In this document: positions 17,215 to 26,742 of the stretch, in pieces | Layout: the number at the start of each line of letters is the position of its first letter | Numbering within the stretch: the first letter of the stretch is position 1 | Assembly: GCF_015082335.1 (NCBI RefSeq) | Contig: NZ_BLRL01000005.1 | Coordinates: 124,001 to 188,000, forward strand | Length of the DNA stretch: 64,000 bases | Direction: 5' to 3' | DNA from: Moritella sp. F3 | Lineage (GTDB): Bacteria; Pseudomonadota; Gammaproteobacteria; Enterobacterales; Moritellaceae | Notes under the pieces: generated by a model | Told to the model about the DNA's origin: nothing | The model's database searches: none | The model's input: the letters and a program-made list of their open reading frames with translations, nothing else | Program-made: the position numbers and the translations under genes

Positions 17215-17219
17215 GGGTA

Positions 17220-17999
17220 CTAACCAAACTTCTTCTCATGTGCTTGCAATGTTCTTTCTACTTTTTTTAATGCAAATGCAATTTTAACCGCGACACTCGG
17301 TGATGTATGTTTATCACCTAGAAAAGTAGCCGAGTGCGCAGCGCATAGATTTTCAGCATTTTCCCATTTTTTCATTAATTGCGTTACCCAATCCCTGAAC
17401 TCTGCTGCAGCACCAGGTCTTTTTTCTAGTGTTTGAGCTAGTGTCATATGAAATGTGACTTCTGGTTTTTTGAGTACGCCAATGATACTCGGAAACTTCA
17501 AGTACATTAGCGTATCATCGACGTGAAGCGTTTTAGATGCGTTGTGATAAGCAAGTACGGATGAAAAATGTAAGTTTTCGTTACTTGAGATGAAATCAAC
17601 ACCAGCGGGTACAGAAAACTCAAAATCGTCAGAAAATAACGCTGCAAACTCACTTGATTCAGTGCATTGTGATTGCCATGGTAGATTCGGAAATTTATCG
17701 AGGTGACGCTGAGTGCCATAAAGTTTTGCGTGTGGATAGAGTTCATGTACCTTTTTGACATGTATGGTATGGAAAGGGTGCAAGTTAATGATGGCCTGAA
17801 GCTCTGCGCCATTGTTGGTTAACGCATCGACTTGGTTTTTCAGTTTTCCTGTTAATGTGTAGGCATCAAGCAGTACAAATTTACCATTTTCACAGCGCAC
17901 GATTGATGCATGAGTGCCTATATTTAAGATGCCGCCGATCTTAAAGTCGCCGCGTATGTTCCAAAAGTTATCCGCAATATTTAGTATCTGTTCACTCAT
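17220..17999 (-). CDS. MBL-fold-like protein with altered metal motif
   Basis: A 259-residue soluble protein with the outline of a metallo-beta-lactamase fold: THASIVRCENGKFVLLDAYTL resembles the opening strands, and the expected metal motif position reads H74-PF-H77-TI-H80 in INLHPFHTIHVKKV instead of HxHxDH. A later AYHNASKTLHVDDTLMYL looks like the strand that carries the bridging aspartate, and AAHSATFLGD may supply a last histidine. It could be a hydrolase with an unusual metal site or a non-catalytic relative. It is convergent with pldA and has its own promoter region. Confidence 0.6.
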   Translation of the reverse strand: MSEQILNIADNFWNIRGDFKIGGILNIGTHASIVRCENGKFVLLDAYTLTGKLKNQVDALTNNGAELQAIINLHPFHTIHVKKVHELYPHAKLYGTQRHLDKFPNLPWQSQCTESSEFAALFSDDFEFSVPAGVDFISSNENLHFSSVLAYHNASKTLHVDDTLMYLKFPSIIGVLKKPEVTFHMTLAQTLEKRPGAAAEFRDWVTQLMKKWENAENLCAAHSATFLGDKHTSPSVAVKIAFALKKVERTLQAHEKKFG

Positions 18000-18346
18000 G
18001 ATATTTATTACCTCAATACTTGCTGCTGTTTACGATAAGGTCGCTATTTATGATGACCGTTGTGATAGTAGCAATAACATAAGAAATTAGGCGTATATAG
18101 CTAATCCTTTAGGTTTATTTATTTATACAGGCATTACAATCATCGCAAGGTAAATTTTACCGGCCTTAATACTCGGTATTATCTTGTTAATTTAACTATT
18201 TTGTTTAATTTTAAAACGAAGGGTGTGTAAAGTGTTCACGTGGTATAAGTGGACTTGCATGTGCTCACTAACTGCTGCATAATCACCTCATCGAAACAAC
18301 AGACGGTCTGGCTAACAATGTTTAGCGGGATGAGTCGATAGTTAAT
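18000..18346. other. Intergenic region before tRNA-His
   Basis: It holds the divergent promoters of the MBL-like gene and of tRNA-His. The tRNA promoter is listed separately. Apart from AT-rich stretches I see no coding sequence or conserved RNA structure. Confidence 0.5.
18255..18283 (+). promoter_or_regulatory. Putative sigma-70 promoter of tRNA-His
   Basis: TTGCAT (18255-18260) and CATAAT (18278-18283) are separated by 17 bases. Transcription would begin about 57 bases before the tRNA, which requires normal 5' processing by RNase P. Confidence 0.6.
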
Positions 18347-18423
18347 GGCGGTTGTAGCTCAGTTGGTAGAGCCCCGGATTGTGATTCCGGTTGTCGAGGG
18401 TTCAAATCCCTTCAGTCGCCCCA
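18347..18423 (+). tRNA. tRNA-His (anticodon GTG)
   Basis: A complete 77-base cloverleaf. The anticodon stem-loop is CCGGA-TTGTGAT-TCCGG, giving anticodon GTG. The acceptor stem has eight pairs including the extra G-1:C73 pair that identifies histidine tRNAs. The T loop reads TTCAAAT, and CCA is encoded at 18421-18423. A terminator follows at once, so it is a single-gene unit. Confidence 0.97.
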
Positions 18424-18430
18424 TATTAAG

Positions 18431-18466
18431 AAGCACTGAACATATAAATGTTCGGTGCTTTTTTTT
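18431..18466 (+). terminator. Terminator of tRNA-His
   Basis: Stem AAGCACTGAACAT / ATGTTCGGTGCTT with one G-T pair and a 4-base loop, followed by a run of eight T residues. Confidence 0.92.
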
Positions 18467-18495
18467 GCCTAAAATATAGGGCTTGATTCGTTTTA

Positions 18496-19059
18496 TTAAT
18501 CTCTGAAAATTGTAGTTACTTTACCTTTCTCTGCATCATAATTAATGACCATAGCAGCTAACTTATAAGATTCTGTATCGCCTAAACTGCGTAGGACATA
18601 ACTGCACTGGCTATTATAACCTTCTTCTCCCTTATGCCTATATGATTGAAAGTCACTGTTGCCGTCTTCAAATGAAACGGACGGTGGGTTTATTAATAAT
18701 ACTTCCCATAATGATTGACAGCCTTTTTGACCTTTACCTATGTTGTGTGGTTGTGACATGGCTACATTCTTATCTATACCAAGAGGAAACCCACTAGGAT
18801 TTACATCAACATTATCATCTGCGAATCCCTCTATATTGGCCATGTTTTGGCTTAAGCCTAATATTTGATAACGTATCTGCACAAAACTGACCGCTTCTTG
18901 ATAAGCGGCCGCAATTGCTTTAACACGACTAATCTCAGCATCTTCACGGAAATTGACAAATTTAGGGATCGCGACAGCCGCTAGTACCGCCAGAATGATG
19001 ATGGTGATAGCTAATTCAATAAGGGTGAACCCTTGTGCTCTTACTGCTTTAGATGTCAT
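18496..19059 (-). CDS. Type IV prepilin-like protein (MSHA minor pilin-like)
   Basis: A 187-residue prepilin. The short basic leader MTSKAVRAQG is followed by FTLIELAITIIILAVLAAVA, so prepilin peptidase should cut after G10; E15 is the conserved +5 glutamate. The assembly helix runs to about residue 35 and a globular domain follows with two cysteines (KGCQSLW and NSQCSYVL) that may form the C-terminal disulfide loop. It resembles minor pilins of the MshB/MshA group. No pilus machinery genes are next to it. Function in a pilus or pseudopilus is inferred. Confidence 0.8.
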   Translation of the reverse strand: MTSKAVRAQGFTLIELAITIIILAVLAAVAIPKFVNFREDAEISRVKAIAAAYQEAVSFVQIRYQILGLSQNMANIEGFADDNVDVNPSGFPLGIDKNVAMSQPHNIGKGQKGCQSLWEVLLINPPSVSFEDGNSDFQSYRHKGEEGYNSQCSYVLRSLGDTESYKLAAMVINYDAEKGKVTTIFRD

Positions 19060-19394
19060 ATAGCGCCTGTTTTATGCTTGTCTTGCTTAAGTGTAACTCA
19101 TTATTAAGTAAGTGGTAAATGATTGGTGTATTCATTCTTATCGATATGAGTCGGTTACGTATTTTGACGTCTTGATTTGAATTATAATGCCGCAAAGAAT
19201 CTATCTTAAAGTTCAATAAACTGCAGTTTTTCATTTTAACCAGTCTTTTATTTCGCGTTAATGGTGTTTAGATAGTTGTATGTGCCAAATTTGTTTTGAT
19301 TATGCGATCTCCACCTCTTATTGGCTACTTCTTAAGTGTTAACATCTCGTCGAATTTACCTTTCTTTACTTATCCATAATAAAAGAGATTAATT
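19060..19394. other. Divergent intergenic region
   Basis: It separates the prepilin gene and the POT transporter gene, which are transcribed away from each other. It must hold both promoters; I see no clear boxes, RNA gene or repeat. An ORF of 61 codons over the left part overlaps the prepilin start and is not convincing. Confidence 0.4.
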
Positions 19395-20864
19395 ATGTGG
19401 AATCGACTGAATAAATCTATGATGTGTTGCCAAATGCTGTTTGGCTTATCTTTCTACGGTGTAATGATTATTTTAACCCGCTTCTTTTTAGAAGATTTGG
19501 GGTATAGCGAAGCCGACACCATGATGGTTGTTGGTGCATTTTCTGCTATTGGTCCGTTGTTTGCTATTGCTGGTGGTTTCATTGCAGATAAGTTCTTAGG
19601 CGCTTATCGCTCGTTAACGATTGCTTATCTTGCCTTTGCCATAGGTTATGGCTTACTTGTTTTCGGTGCATCGGCAAGTAATGTACAATTATGTCTGGTT
19701 GGTATTGCGCTAGCCAGTTACGGCCGTGGTCTAATGTCGCCTTCATACCCAAGTCTGTACAAACGTACATTCGCAAGCCAAGAAGATTTTGAAAACGGTT
19801 ACCCAGTTAACTATTCAGTAAACAATATAGGTGCCTTTTTAGGTCAATATTTATTCCCAATGTTCGTACTTGCAATTGGTTTTAATGGCAGTTTCATGTT
19901 ATCTGCTGTGATGGCTTTCATTGCTTTCGCTATTCTAGTCGTTTCACGTAAACCATTATCAACAGTAGGTGCAGATATTGATCAAGCACCTGTAAGCACC
20001 AAAAACTGGATTGCATTCACTACGTTATCTGTTGCAATGATTGGTTTAGTATTCTTCATGTTTTCAAATATGGATATTGGCCAAAATATCATCTACGCAA
20101 TTGGTGCATCAGCGATCCTTTACTTCATCTCATTAATGCTTAAATCGGAACGTGCTGATGCATTAAAGATGGGGACTATCCTTATCATGACTGTATTAAC
20201 AACAGCTTTCTTTGTTTATTACGGCCAAATGATGACTTCAATGACGATGGTAACAATCAATACTATGCGTGGTGACTTGTTCGGGTTTATCCCAATTGCA
20301 CCAGAAGCGGCAATGGCAATGAATTCACTTTGGTGTATCGTTGGTGGCCCTGTGATCGTGTATGTGTTTGTATCGCTTGAAAAACGTAATATTAACTTTA
20401 CGACAGCAACGAAAATCGGCTTTGCATTTATTTTAACGGCAATCGCGTTTGGTATCCTGACGATGGCCGTACTCAATGTTGGTGAAGATGCTGTTATTCG
20501 CCCTGAAATATTTATGGCTATTCATTTCTTCCAAGCATTTGCTGAAGTGATTGTGGGCAGTATGGTTGTGGCATTCATCTTGTCTGTGGCACCGAAACAT
20601 ATTGAAAATTTCTCGGTAAGTTTATATTCAGTCGCAATGGCAATGAGTGGTATCGTTGGTGCAGTATTCTCTACTTCAATTGCGATGGAGAAGGGACAAG
20701 AGATCACGCAAGAAGTCGTACAAACAGTTTACGGTGACTACTTTAGCCTATTAACTGGTTTAGCTGTAGTGATGGTATTTGTCGCATTCTTAGCATCATT
20801 TGTTATTCGTAAGATGCTTGAGAAGAGTAAAGAAGCAGAAGACATGATTATATCACAAGCATAA
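19395..20864 (+). CDS. POT-family proton-dependent peptide transporter
   Basis: A 489-residue inner-membrane protein with about 12-14 membrane segments. It has the major-facilitator loop FIADKFLGAYRSL (the POT version of motif A, DxxxGxxxT/S) and a signature-like YPVNYSVNNIGAFLGQYLFP, matching the POT/PTR2 pattern for proton-coupled di- and tripeptide uptake. The ExxER motif in helix 1 of classical POTs is not evident: helix 1 reads LSFYGVMIILTRFF, so proton coupling may differ or it may be a divergent subfamily. It is a single gene ended by a very strong terminator. Confidence 0.75.
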   Translation: MWNRLNKSMMCCQMLFGLSFYGVMIILTRFFLEDLGYSEADTMMVVGAFSAIGPLFAIAGGFIADKFLGAYRSLTIAYLAFAIGYGLLVFGASASNVQLCLVGIALASYGRGLMSPSYPSLYKRTFASQEDFENGYPVNYSVNNIGAFLGQYLFPMFVLAIGFNGSFMLSAVMAFIAFAILVVSRKPLSTVGADIDQAPVSTKNWIAFTTLSVAMIGLVFFMFSNMDIGQNIIYAIGASAILYFISLMLKSERADALKMGTILIMTVLTTAFFVYYGQMMTSMTMVTINTMRGDLFGFIPIAPEAAMAMNSLWCIVGGPVIVYVFVSLEKRNINFTTATKIGFAFILTAIAFGILTMAVLNVGEDAVIRPEIFMAIHFFQAFAEVIVGSMVVAFILSVAPKHIENFSVSLYSVAMAMSGIVGAVFSTSIAMEKGQEITQEVVQTVYGDYFSLLTGLAVVMVFVAFLASFVIRKMLEKSKEAEDMIISQA

Positions 20865-20950
20865 TAACGGATCGTGTAATGACTAAGGTTAGCTGTGATT
20901 AAGGGCTGTAATTAAGGCCTGTAATTAAGAGTGCAGCCTTGATAAATCAT

Positions 20951-20991
20951 AAAAATGCCGCTCCCATATTATCTACGGGAGCGGCATTTTT
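20951..20991. terminator. Strong bidirectional terminator
   Basis: Fifteen-base perfect arms AAAAATGCCGCTCCC / GGGAGCGGCATTTTT with an 11-base loop. It lies between the POT gene on the plus strand and the end of the peptide ABC operon on the minus strand and fits both. Confidence 0.93.
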
Positions 20992-21034
20992 GTTTGTGTC
21001 GTATTTAATTACCTAGATGATAATCATATGACAT

Positions 21035-21979
21035 TTAACCTTTATAGATCTTCGGGTTAAACGCATCACGTAACCAGTCACCTAGTAAGTTGATTACTAG
21101 AACCAGTGTCACCAGTAATACACCTGGGAAGGCTGTGATCCACCAAGCACCGGAGAAGATGTATTTAAAGCCAGTACTGATTAACGCACCTAAAGAAGGT
21201 TGGTCAATCGGTAAACCTAAGCCTAAGAATGACAGTGCAGCTTCAGACATGATCGCATTCGCAATCTGTACTGTTGAAATCACTAGGATAGGGGACAGAC
21301 AGTTTGGCAGTATGTGTCTAAACATAATACGCATTGACTTTAAGCCCATGACTTGTGCTGCTTCAACGTATTCTTTTTGTTTCTCGGCTAATACAGACGC
21401 ACGAATAGTACGTGCATACTGTGGCCATTCAGCCACACCGATGATCACGACGAGCATGACGACGGCATACTGACTAAAGAACTCAGCACCAAAGCTGGCT
21501 TTGAAGATAGCCGAGACAATGATCGCTACCATCATGGTCGAGAACGATAGCTGTACGTCAGCAAATCGCATCAAGAAACTATCAATACGGCCACCGAAGT
21601 AACCTGCAGACAGACCAATTACAATGCCTAGTACTAACTGTACCGCAACGGCTAAGAAACCAATCGTCAGTGATAAACGTGAACCATAAAGCATGGTTGA
21701 TAGAATATCACGACCTTGATCATCAGTACCTAACATGAAGCGTTCGTCGCCGTCTTCTAACCAAGAAGGCGGTAACTCAGAGTCCATGATATCAATACTG
21801 GTAATATCATACGGGTCTGTTGGTGCTATTAATGGCGCTGCTAGTGCTGCGATCAAGAAAGTTAAGAAGATCGCAAAGCTGAACATTGCTACCTTATCTC
21901 TTAAAAAATAATAGATAAGGTCTGAATTTTTAAAGCGTTCCCAGCGAGTAGGAACATGAGAAGAAGTCACTGTGTTCAT
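21035..21979 (-). CDS. DppC-like peptide ABC transporter permease
   Basis: A 314-residue permease with an N-terminal cytoplasmic tail, a first helix at about 30-50, the PTDPYDI segment typical of DppC/OppC, and five further membrane segments. The coupling-loop motif EYVEAAQVMGLKSMRIMFRHILPN (EAA motif) is present. It is the last gene of a four-gene operon (ATPase, binding protein, permease B, permease C), five bases after the preceding permease. It forms the membrane channel with that permease. The peptide substrate is not deducible. Confidence 0.88.
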   Translation of the reverse strand: MNTVTSSHVPTRWERFKNSDLIYYFLRDKVAMFSFAIFLTFLIAALAAPLIAPTDPYDITSIDIMDSELPPSWLEDGDERFMLGTDDQGRDILSTMLYGSRLSLTIGFLAVAVQLVLGIVIGLSAGYFGGRIDSFLMRFADVQLSFSTMMVAIIVSAIFKASFGAEFFSQYAVVMLVVIIGVAEWPQYARTIRASVLAEKQKEYVEAAQVMGLKSMRIMFRHILPNCLSPILVISTVQIANAIMSEAALSFLGLGLPIDQPSLGALISTGFKYIFSGAWWITAFPGVLLVTLVLVINLLGDWLRDAFNPKIYKG

Positions 21980-21984
21980 ACTAA

Positions 21985-22959
21985 TTATCCTTTACCTGTA
22001 ATGTTTACTGTTGGGTTAACTAACCCGTATAACAGGTCAACAAGGGTATTTGTTACCACAAAGATTAAACCTACAAAAATAACATAAGCGGTAATTAATG
22101 GTGTATCAACACGGTTAATCGCTTCTAAGAATAGGAAACCTGTTCCTGGCCACTGGAATACCGTTTCGGTCAAGATTGTGTAAGCAATCATAGTACCGAT
22201 CTGTACACCACCAACGGTGATCACAGGTAGCATGGTATTTTTAAGGGCATGTACATAGTAAATTTTGTTTAATGCTAAGCCTTTCGCTTTAGCAAATTTA
22301 ACGTATTCAGAACTTAACGCTTCAAGCATTTCAGAACGAACCAAGCGGATGAAAAGCGGCAACATGATAGAAGCCAATGAGATGCTTGGTAAAATTAAGT
22401 GTAAGAAACCATCCATAGTAAGGAAACCAGTTTCCCAACCCATGACATTAACAGTTTCACCACGTCCATAAGACGGTAGCCAACCTAGTTCGATAGAGAA
22501 GACGTACATCAACATGATTGCAGTTAAGAATACCGGTACAGAAATACCAATACTACTTACTGCCATGATAATTTTTGTTAGCGCACTTTTGGGATGAATC
22601 GCCGAGTAGACACCTAATGGGATCGACACGAATACAATAATGACGGCTGCACCAAACACAAGCTCTAGTGTTGCTTGAAGTTTATCGAAAATAACTTCTG
22701 CTGCAGGTCGTTTAAAGAAATACGAGGTGCCTAAGTCACCTTGTAGTGCATTAACAAGAAAACGGCTGTATTTAGTCATGTACGGATCATTTAGACCTAG
22801 ATCATCACGCAGTGCTTGTCGTTCGTCTTCTGATACAGATTGACCAACTAATTCGCGTAACGGATCGCCTAGATTATCCTGAATGGAAAATGCTACCAAA
22901 CTGATCACGAACATTACTACCAAGGCCTGAAATAGGCGTTTGATCAGAAATGTGAACAT
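21985..22959 (-). CDS. DppB-like peptide ABC transporter permease
   Basis: A 324-residue permease with the N-terminal helix FLIKRLFQALVVMFVISLVAF, the periplasmic segment LRELVGQSVSEDERQALRDDLGLNDP characteristic of DppB/OppB/GsiC, and the EAA coupling loop SSEYVKFAKAKGLALNKIYYVHALKN. It pairs with the following DppC-like permease. The 140-base gap to the binding-protein gene may contain an attenuator that keeps binding protein in excess; I do not see a classical terminator there. Confidence 0.88.
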   Translation of the reverse strand: MFTFLIKRLFQALVVMFVISLVAFSIQDNLGDPLRELVGQSVSEDERQALRDDLGLNDPYMTKYSRFLVNALQGDLGTSYFFKRPAAEVIFDKLQATLELVFGAAVIIVFVSIPLGVYSAIHPKSALTKIIMAVSSIGISVPVFLTAIMLMYVFSIELGWLPSYGRGETVNVMGWETGFLTMDGFLHLILPSISLASIMLPLFIRLVRSEMLEALSSEYVKFAKAKGLALNKIYYVHALKNTMLPVITVGGVQIGTMIAYTILTETVFQWPGTGFLFLEAINRVDTPLITAYVIFVGLIFVVTNTLVDLLYGLVNPTVNITGKG

Positions 22960-23102
22960 TCCTTGTCTCCCAAAGTAAAATTAACTTTTATCATTATATT
23001 TATTTAAAATAATCGGTGTTTTTATCGAGTTATCTTGATAAAAACACCGCATAGTAACGGCATTAAATACCGTTAAGGTTTAGTCGTTATTTAACGTTTA
23101 GG

Positions 23103-24659
23103 TTATTTAACTACTAGGTCACCGAAGTACGGGAAGTTTAGTGCGTTTACAATCGGCTCAATTTGTAGTGTCGATTTTGCGCCCCAAGCTAGATCTTGCC
23201 AATGTAGTGGCACGAAAGCAGCTTCGTCATACAAGATTTTTTCAACACGTTGCAACATCACACCACGTTTTGCAGTGTCTGTTTCAGCATTTGCGCTGTT
23301 TACTAGCTTATCAACTTCAGCATTTGAATATTGACCACAGTTATAAGCACCACGACCTGTTTCAGCATCTTTAGTCATTGTTAAGAATTCAGAGAAGTTA
23401 GCTGAATCTTCAGTATCTGAATGCCAACCAATCATCATCATGTCTGCTGAACAAAGATCAAACTCAGGCCAGTACTGTGCTTTCGGCATTGTTTTTAGGT
23501 CAACTTTAATGCCAATTTTAGAAAGCATTGAAGCCGTCGCTTGGGCGATTTTTGCATCGTTAACATAACGGTTGTTTGGTGCCATCATTGAAAGTTTAAA
23601 GCCATTTTCATAACCCGCATCTTTCATTAACTGTTTTGCTTTTTTCAAGTCATAACGTGGCACTAGGTCAGCGTCATAGCCAGAGTAACCAGCAGGACCT
23701 TGTTGGCCAGCTGTTGTACCGAAGCCTTTCATGATCTTCTTAACAATCGCTTCATTATTAATGGCGTGTACGATAGCTTGACGTACGCGCACATCTTTAA
23801 GTGCAGGGTTACTGCCTTGGTTCATTTGGAATGAGATGATACGAGTACCAGATACTGTTACTAGATCAACATTCTTCGCGCTTTTAACACGTTTTTGATC
23901 GTTTGGTGCAACAGGGTGGATCATATCCACGTCACCAGAAAGTAGTGCTGCAACACGTGTCGCATCTTCTTTAATTGGCACAAGTGTTAGCTTGTCAACG
24001 TTACCTGGAGATGTCTTATCCCAGTAACCGTCGAAACGTTCGAATACAACTTTTACGCCTTGTTCACGTGACGTAACAGTGAATGGGCCTGTTCCTGATA
24101 CGTTTGTTGATGCATATGAACTACCGTGTTTAACGATTTCAGATTTATCTTTACCGTCCATTTTACCCGTGTAGAACTTCTTATCCATTGGGAAGATATA
24201 AGTTGCTGTTTGTAGCACGAGTGGGTACGGTTCTGAAGATACGATCTCTACTGTGTAGTCATCAATCTTGGTCATTTTTTCGTATGGAGAAAAAACGTTT
24301 TTGAAATCAACTGATGATTGTAGACGGTCGAATGTCCAAACAACATCATCAGCAGTAAGTTGGTTACCAGAGTGGAATTTTACGCCTTTACGTAGGTGAA
24401 AACGGAAAGTTGTGTCATTTACACGTTCCCACTTCTCAGCGATACGGCCTTCAAAATCGAAATCTTTGGTAAAACGAACCAGCGGATCAAACAGCATGTG
24501 CGACATCTGTAGTGTACCACCAGATAGTTGCTCATGTGGGTCAAGCGATACTGGATCTGCATCGTAAGCAACAGTAATGTCTGCTGCAGCAGCGCTAAAG
24601 CTTAGGCCTGCGGCCATTAGGGCAATGGCTAGTTTGGTCTTTAAGGTTTTCATTTGCAT
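23103..24659 (-). CDS. Periplasmic peptide-binding protein of the ABC importer
   Basis: A 518-residue solute-binding protein of the SBP_bac_5 family. A signal peptide ends at about SAAAA near residue 25 (the second ATG at 24653 could be the start). Family signatures include PLVRFTKDFDFEGRIAEKW, FHLRKGVKFHSGNQLTADDVVWTFDR, GTGPFTV and ALKDVRVRQAIVHAIN. It captures short peptides or glutathione-like ligands in the periplasm and delivers them to the DppB/C-like permeases. The exact ligand cannot be told from sequence. It is the second gene of the operon. Confidence 0.88.
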   Translation of the reverse strand: MQMKTLKTKLAIALMAAGLSFSAAAADITVAYDADPVSLDPHEQLSGGTLQMSHMLFDPLVRFTKDFDFEGRIAEKWERVNDTTFRFHLRKGVKFHSGNQLTADDVVWTFDRLQSSVDFKNVFSPYEKMTKIDDYTVEIVSSEPYPLVLQTATYIFPMDKKFYTGKMDGKDKSEIVKHGSSYASTNVSGTGPFTVTSREQGVKVVFERFDGYWDKTSPGNVDKLTLVPIKEDATRVAALLSGDVDMIHPVAPNDQKRVKSAKNVDLVTVSGTRIISFQMNQGSNPALKDVRVRQAIVHAINNEAIVKKIMKGFGTTAGQQGPAGYSGYDADLVPRYDLKKAKQLMKDAGYENGFKLSMMAPNNRYVNDAKIAQATASMLSKIGIKVDLKTMPKAQYWPEFDLCSADMMMIGWHSDTEDSANFSEFLTMTKDAETGRGAYNCGQYSNAEVDKLVNSANAETDTAKRGVMLQRVEKILYDEAAFVPLHWQDLAWGAKSTLQIEPIVNALNFPYFGDLVVK

Positions 24660-24759
24660 AACTCCTTCATGCTGGGACGTGACGCCCGTATATGTTGTGT
24701 TTTTTTGTTATTATTTAGCTGTTGCTTTTTCGTATTCTTACTATCATTAACAATAAGTA

Positions 24760-26472
24760 CTAGCTTGCTAATTTATCTCTTAAACCTTTAAATTCAGGCA
24801 TTAAAGAAACAAGGTGCTTACTGTAGTCATGTTGTGGATTAGTAAATAATTCTTCTGTCGGTGCGACTTCAAGCAGTTTACCTTTTTGCATTACACCAAC
24901 GCGGTCACTGATTTGACGAATAACCGGTAAATCATGACTGATGAACAACATCGTTAGATTGAGTTCATCTTGTAAATCTTTTAGCAGATTAAGAATTTGC
25001 GCTTGTACCGATACATCAAGTGCTGATGTTGGTTCATCACAAATTAATAAACGCGGACGTGTTGCTAGTGCGCGAGCAATTGAAATACGTTGACGTTGAC
25101 CACCAGAGAATTCATGTGGGTATTTAACCCCTGCCATTCTACCTAGGCCTACGTGATCCAGTAGATCATGTACGATTTGACGAATTTCAGCTTCAGAGGA
25201 TGCCAGTTTATGGAAACGAATTGGTTCTGAAATGATGTCAAAAATTTTCATTCTTGGATTCATCGACGTGTATGGATTTTGGAATACCATTTGCATTTGA
25301 CGACGAATAGGGCGACGTTCTTTTTCAGATTTAATAGCGGTTAAATCGATACCTTCAAACGTAATTTTACCTTCGTTTGGCGCATACAGCCCTGCGATAA
25401 TACGGGCGATGGTCGATTTACCTGAACCTGATTCACCTACGAGACCAAAAGTTTCACCTTCTTTAATATCGAAGCTTACTTTGTTTGATGCTTGTACGTA
25501 TTCACGTTTGCTTTCAAAGAATGAATCTTTAGTCACAAAGCGCAGGCTTACATCGTCAACAGTCAACAGTGGACCCGTGTATTCACGTTGGTCTTCACTT
25601 TGGCCTAACCAATGGTTCTTAATATCAATTTGCTTCATCTCGACAGCTTCTTCGATATAGCTTACCAATGGGAAACGATCTAGTTTGATATCTGAACGTG
25701 GTACGGCAGAAATAAGGCTGCGCGTATAGTCATGGTCTGGATCACTAAGCACTTGCTTCGTAGGGCCAAATTCAACCAGATCACCGCGATACATTACGGC
25801 GATTTTATCAGTCACGTTTGATACTACTCCCATATCATGGGTAACCAGCATACAACCGACGTTTTTCTTGATACAAAGCTCACGGATCAGCGTTAGAATT
25901 TGATCTTGGATTGATACATCAAGTGCCGTCGTTGGTTCATCGGCAATGATTAAATCAGGTTCGCAAGACAGGGCAATCGCGATAACCACACGCTGTCTCA
26001 TACCGCCAGAAAACTGGTGAGGATATTGTTTAATACGTAGTTCAGGTTCTGGAATTCCCACTTGTTCCATCAAGCTAAGTGAACGGCTAACCGCTTCTTC
26101 TTTACTTACATCTAAATTCGCAAGGATGGTTTCTACCATTTGCTGTTCGATGGTGAATAGTGGATTAAGCGATGTCATTGGATCTTGGAAGATAAAACCG
26201 ATTTTAGAGCCACGCACTGAGCGCATTTCTTGCGGTGTTAAACCTGATATTTTTTCACCTTCGAGGAATACTTCGCCGCTCGCGATCACACCCGGTGGGC
26301 TTAATAGGTCAATAATGGCATTACCCACAGTTGATTTACCTGCACCAGATTCGCCAACTACACCAACAATTTCACCGCGCTCGATAGAAAACGACAATGA
26401 TTTCACTGCTGCGTGAACACCATGTCGAGACGGATATTCGATGCGAAGATTTTTTACTTCTAATAAAGACAT
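24760..26472 (-). CDS. Two-domain peptide ABC transporter ATPase (GsiA/YejF type)
   Basis: A 570-residue protein fusing two ATPase domains equivalent to DppD and DppF. The first has Walker [10 protein letters not shown], signature FSGGMRQR and Walker [13 protein letters not shown]; the second has [17 protein letters not shown] and [12 protein letters not shown]. Each is followed by an oligopeptide/dipeptide-type C-terminal element. I chose the ATG at 26472 ([14 protein letters not shown]) because homology begins there; an upstream ATG at 26550 adds 26 residues without family resemblance. It is the first gene of the operon, an unusual order because the binding protein usually comes first. Confidence 0.88.
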   Translation of the reverse strand: MSLLEVKNLRIEYPSRHGVHAAVKSLSFSIERGEIVGVVGESGAGKSTVGNAIIDLLSPPGVIASGEVFLEGEKISGLTPQEMRSVRGSKIGFIFQDPMTSLNPLFTIEQQMVETILANLDVSKEEAVSRSLSLMEQVGIPEPELRIKQYPHQFSGGMRQRVVIAIALSCEPDLIIADEPTTALDVSIQDQILTLIRELCIKKNVGCMLVTHDMGVVSNVTDKIAVMYRGDLVEFGPTKQVLSDPDHDYTRSLISAVPRSDIKLDRFPLVSYIEEAVEMKQIDIKNHWLGQSEDQREYTGPLLTVDDVSLRFVTKDSFFESKREYVQASNKVSFDIKEGETFGLVGESGSGKSTIARIIAGLYAPNEGKITFEGIDLTAIKSEKERRPIRRQMQMVFQNPYTSMNPRMKIFDIISEPIRFHKLASSEAEIRQIVHDLLDHVGLGRMAGVKYPHEFSGGQRQRISIARALATRPRLLICDEPTSALDVSVQAQILNLLKDLQDELNLTMLFISHDLPVIRQISDRVGVMQKGKLLEVAPTEELFTNPQHDYSKHLVSLMPEFKGLRDKLAS

Positions 26473-26742
26473 TACCAGACCCTTATAACTCGATGATTCT
26501 ACATCCAGTCTGAAAAATTGATTCCATTCATTATCAGCAGTACATGTCACTGATATGTTACGTGAGTATTAATCTGACAAATAAACTGCAATAAAGCAAC
26601 ATAAAAGGTATAAAAATCTAGATTCCGCAAGTTTATTGCACTAAAACGCAGGTTATCTACAGTTTATTTAGATTTATCAAAAATATTTAAGTGACAAAAT
26701 ATAGATTATTTACGTAAAATTAACCAGAAAGTAATATATTAA

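Noticed and set aside
21090-21473. 127-codon ORF opposite the DppC-like permease
   Set aside because: Shadow of a conserved permease; no start context.
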